From Microbacterium sp. No. 7 (GTDB lineage: Bacteria; Actinomycetota; Actinomycetes; Actinomycetales; Microbacteriaceae), in assembly GCF_001314225.1 (NCBI RefSeq), contig NZ_CP012697.1, forward strand, positions 744,001-808,000: 64,000 nucleotides of DNA, written 5' to 3'. Numbering within the stretch: the stretch's first letter is position 1; each line of letters begins with the position of its first letter. The notes beneath the pieces are model-generated. The model made no database searches and was not told the DNA's origin. It was given only the letters and a program-made list of their open reading frames with translations. This document shows, one piece after another, positions 63,196-64,000 of this stretch. The position numbers and the translations under genes were made by a program.

Positions 63196-64000
63196 ACGTG
63201 CTTGTTCTGCATATCGTTGATCGCAGTTCTGGAGGAGTGCCGGTTGCTGCGGCAACCTACATCGCTAACTCGCCTCCGGGGGTACGTCACGCTGTATGTG
63301 TTCCCCTGCGCGCCGGCGAGCCACCGGCCGCGTTCGATGCATCGGACGATGTCGAGTTTTTTGATCTCGGATCGACGTCGCCTGTGAGATACTGGAGGCG
63401 CGTGAGAGCGCTCGCGCGTACATTGCGACCGTCGATTGTGCACGCCCATTCCAGCGTCCCTGGTGTCGTCACGAGGGTCTCTCTGAGCTCACGACGCGTG
63501 CCGATTATCTACTCGCCACACGGCTTCGCCTTCGAGCGAACGACGTCGTCGACTATGTCACGATTTGCCGTACGCGCCATCGAAACTCTGCTTGGGCTGA
63601 ACACAACTTTGATTGCTGCGTGCGGTAGGGGTGAACTGAGTGTCGCACGCCGTGTGGGTCGGTTCGCTCGTGGTGTCGATTGGGTACCGAACACCGCATC
63701 GATCGACAATTTTGCCGGTCGGTATTCCTCCGGGTTCGACGACGGTGCGGCGGTGCGTGTCTCTATGCTTGGTCGTGTCTCTCCCCAAAAGGATCCTGCA
63801 TATTTTCGAACGACGATCGACCGAATGCGACGTTATGGCGTGGCGGTCGAGGCGACGTGGATCGGTGGCTCTGAAGCACCTGACGAGCCTCTGCCCGCGG
63901 CGCTGAGCGGCATTGTCGTCAGTGGCTGGCTGGCTCGAAACGACGTCGCCAAGGCCCTTGCCGCGACCGACCTCTACGTGCACAGCGCTGCCTGGGAGGG
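63192..64000 (+). CDS. Glycosyltransferase, GT4-like, runs off the window
   Basis: An open frame from ATG 63192 (MNVLVLHIVDRSSGGVPVAA) to the end of the window, at least 269 codons; the stop lies beyond. It overlaps the preceding gene by 4 nt. Features of a GT-B glycosyltransferase of family 4 are present: GGVPVAAATY near the N terminus, IVHAHSSVPG, YSPHGFAFER, VPNTASID and, in the C-terminal half, MLGRVSPQKDPAYF and VHSAAWEG, the last resembling the ExGxxxxxxE/HxxxWEG region. It presumably adds a sugar to the lipid-linked glycan of this cluster. Lower GC than the ribosomal part of the window, hinting at transfer. Confidence 0.88.
   Translation, partial: MNVLVLHIVDRSSGGVPVAAATYIANSPPGVRHAVCVPLRAGEPPAAFDASDDVEFFDLGSTSPVRYWRRVRALARTLRPSIVHAHSSVPGVVTRVSLSSRRVPIIYSPHGFAFERTTSSTMSRFAVRAIETLLGLNTTLIAACGRGELSVARRVGRFARGVDWVPNTASIDNFAGRYSSGFDDGAAVRVSMLGRVSPQKDPAYFRTTIDRMRRYGVAVEATWIGGSEAPDEPLPAALSGIVVSGWLARNDVAKALAATDLYVHSAAWE

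Overview
The window is very GC-rich DNA with dense, often 4-bp-overlapping genes, GTG/TTG starts, candidate leaderless promoters (a -10 hexamer 6-8 nt before the start codon) and an LAxTG-type cell-wall anchor. Together these point to an actinobacterium, most likely Microbacterium or a close relative in the Microbacteriaceae. This taxonomic call is inference from gene content and sequence style.

Layout. 1-1.4 kb: 3' part of tuf (EF-Tu) and a small charged protein. 1.5-2.8 kb: a predicted AbiEi-like/PD-(D/E)XK nuclease gene flanked on both sides by arrays of one short repeat. 3.3-9.6 kb: a 2080-residue surface protein with a von Willebrand A domain, DUF11-like repeats and a sortase anchor. 9.7-27.9 kb: the S10-spc-alpha ribosomal superlocus (rpsJ to rplO, secY-adk-map, infA-rpmJ-rpsM-rpsK-rpoA-rplQ), interrupted by a DsbA-like gene and a second repeat-flanked nuclease gene. 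rpsN and rpsD are missing from their usual slots. 28-37 kb: envelope and housekeeping genes (acyltransferase, truA, EEP-family phosphatase/nuclease, inositol-phosphatase-like protein, universal stress protein, tatB, lepB). 37-51 kb: an accessory region with four AraC-type regulators and one MalT/LuxR-type regulator, interleaved with four secreted proteins sharing a Tat-like signal (RRxVxKGAAWSxPVI). A MauE-like gene here is split by an IS30-family element. 51-64 kb: an exopolysaccharide/wall-glycan cluster (tyrosine autokinase, HPr-kinase-like protein, nucleotidyltransferase, TagF-like transferase, flippase, O-antigen ligase, gmd-fcl for GDP-fucose, a decayed sugar transferase, and a glycosyltransferase running off the end).

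The most unusual content is intergenic. Three families of 20-21 bp repeats form arrays that run in one orientation and then invert, so each array can fold into one long hairpin. Family 1 (unit CGCCGAGATGGTGGGTTTCT) and family 2 (unit CGCCGAGTCAATCCC) each flank one of two paralogous nuclease genes on both sides; family 1 also has stand-alone copies. This resembles the REP/RAYT relationship but with an unrelated protein. Family 3 (unit core GCGAGGGTGC) fills two convergent gene junctions with 14-15 copies each. A fourth, conventional palindrome (GTCGAG...TATCGA) sits at several gene ends.

The second notable theme is the regulator/secreted-protein region. Direct repeats spaced exactly 21 bp and sharing a TTCGCG-like core lie upstream of two of the four Tat-signal genes, which suggests a family of AraC-controlled exported proteins of unknown function.
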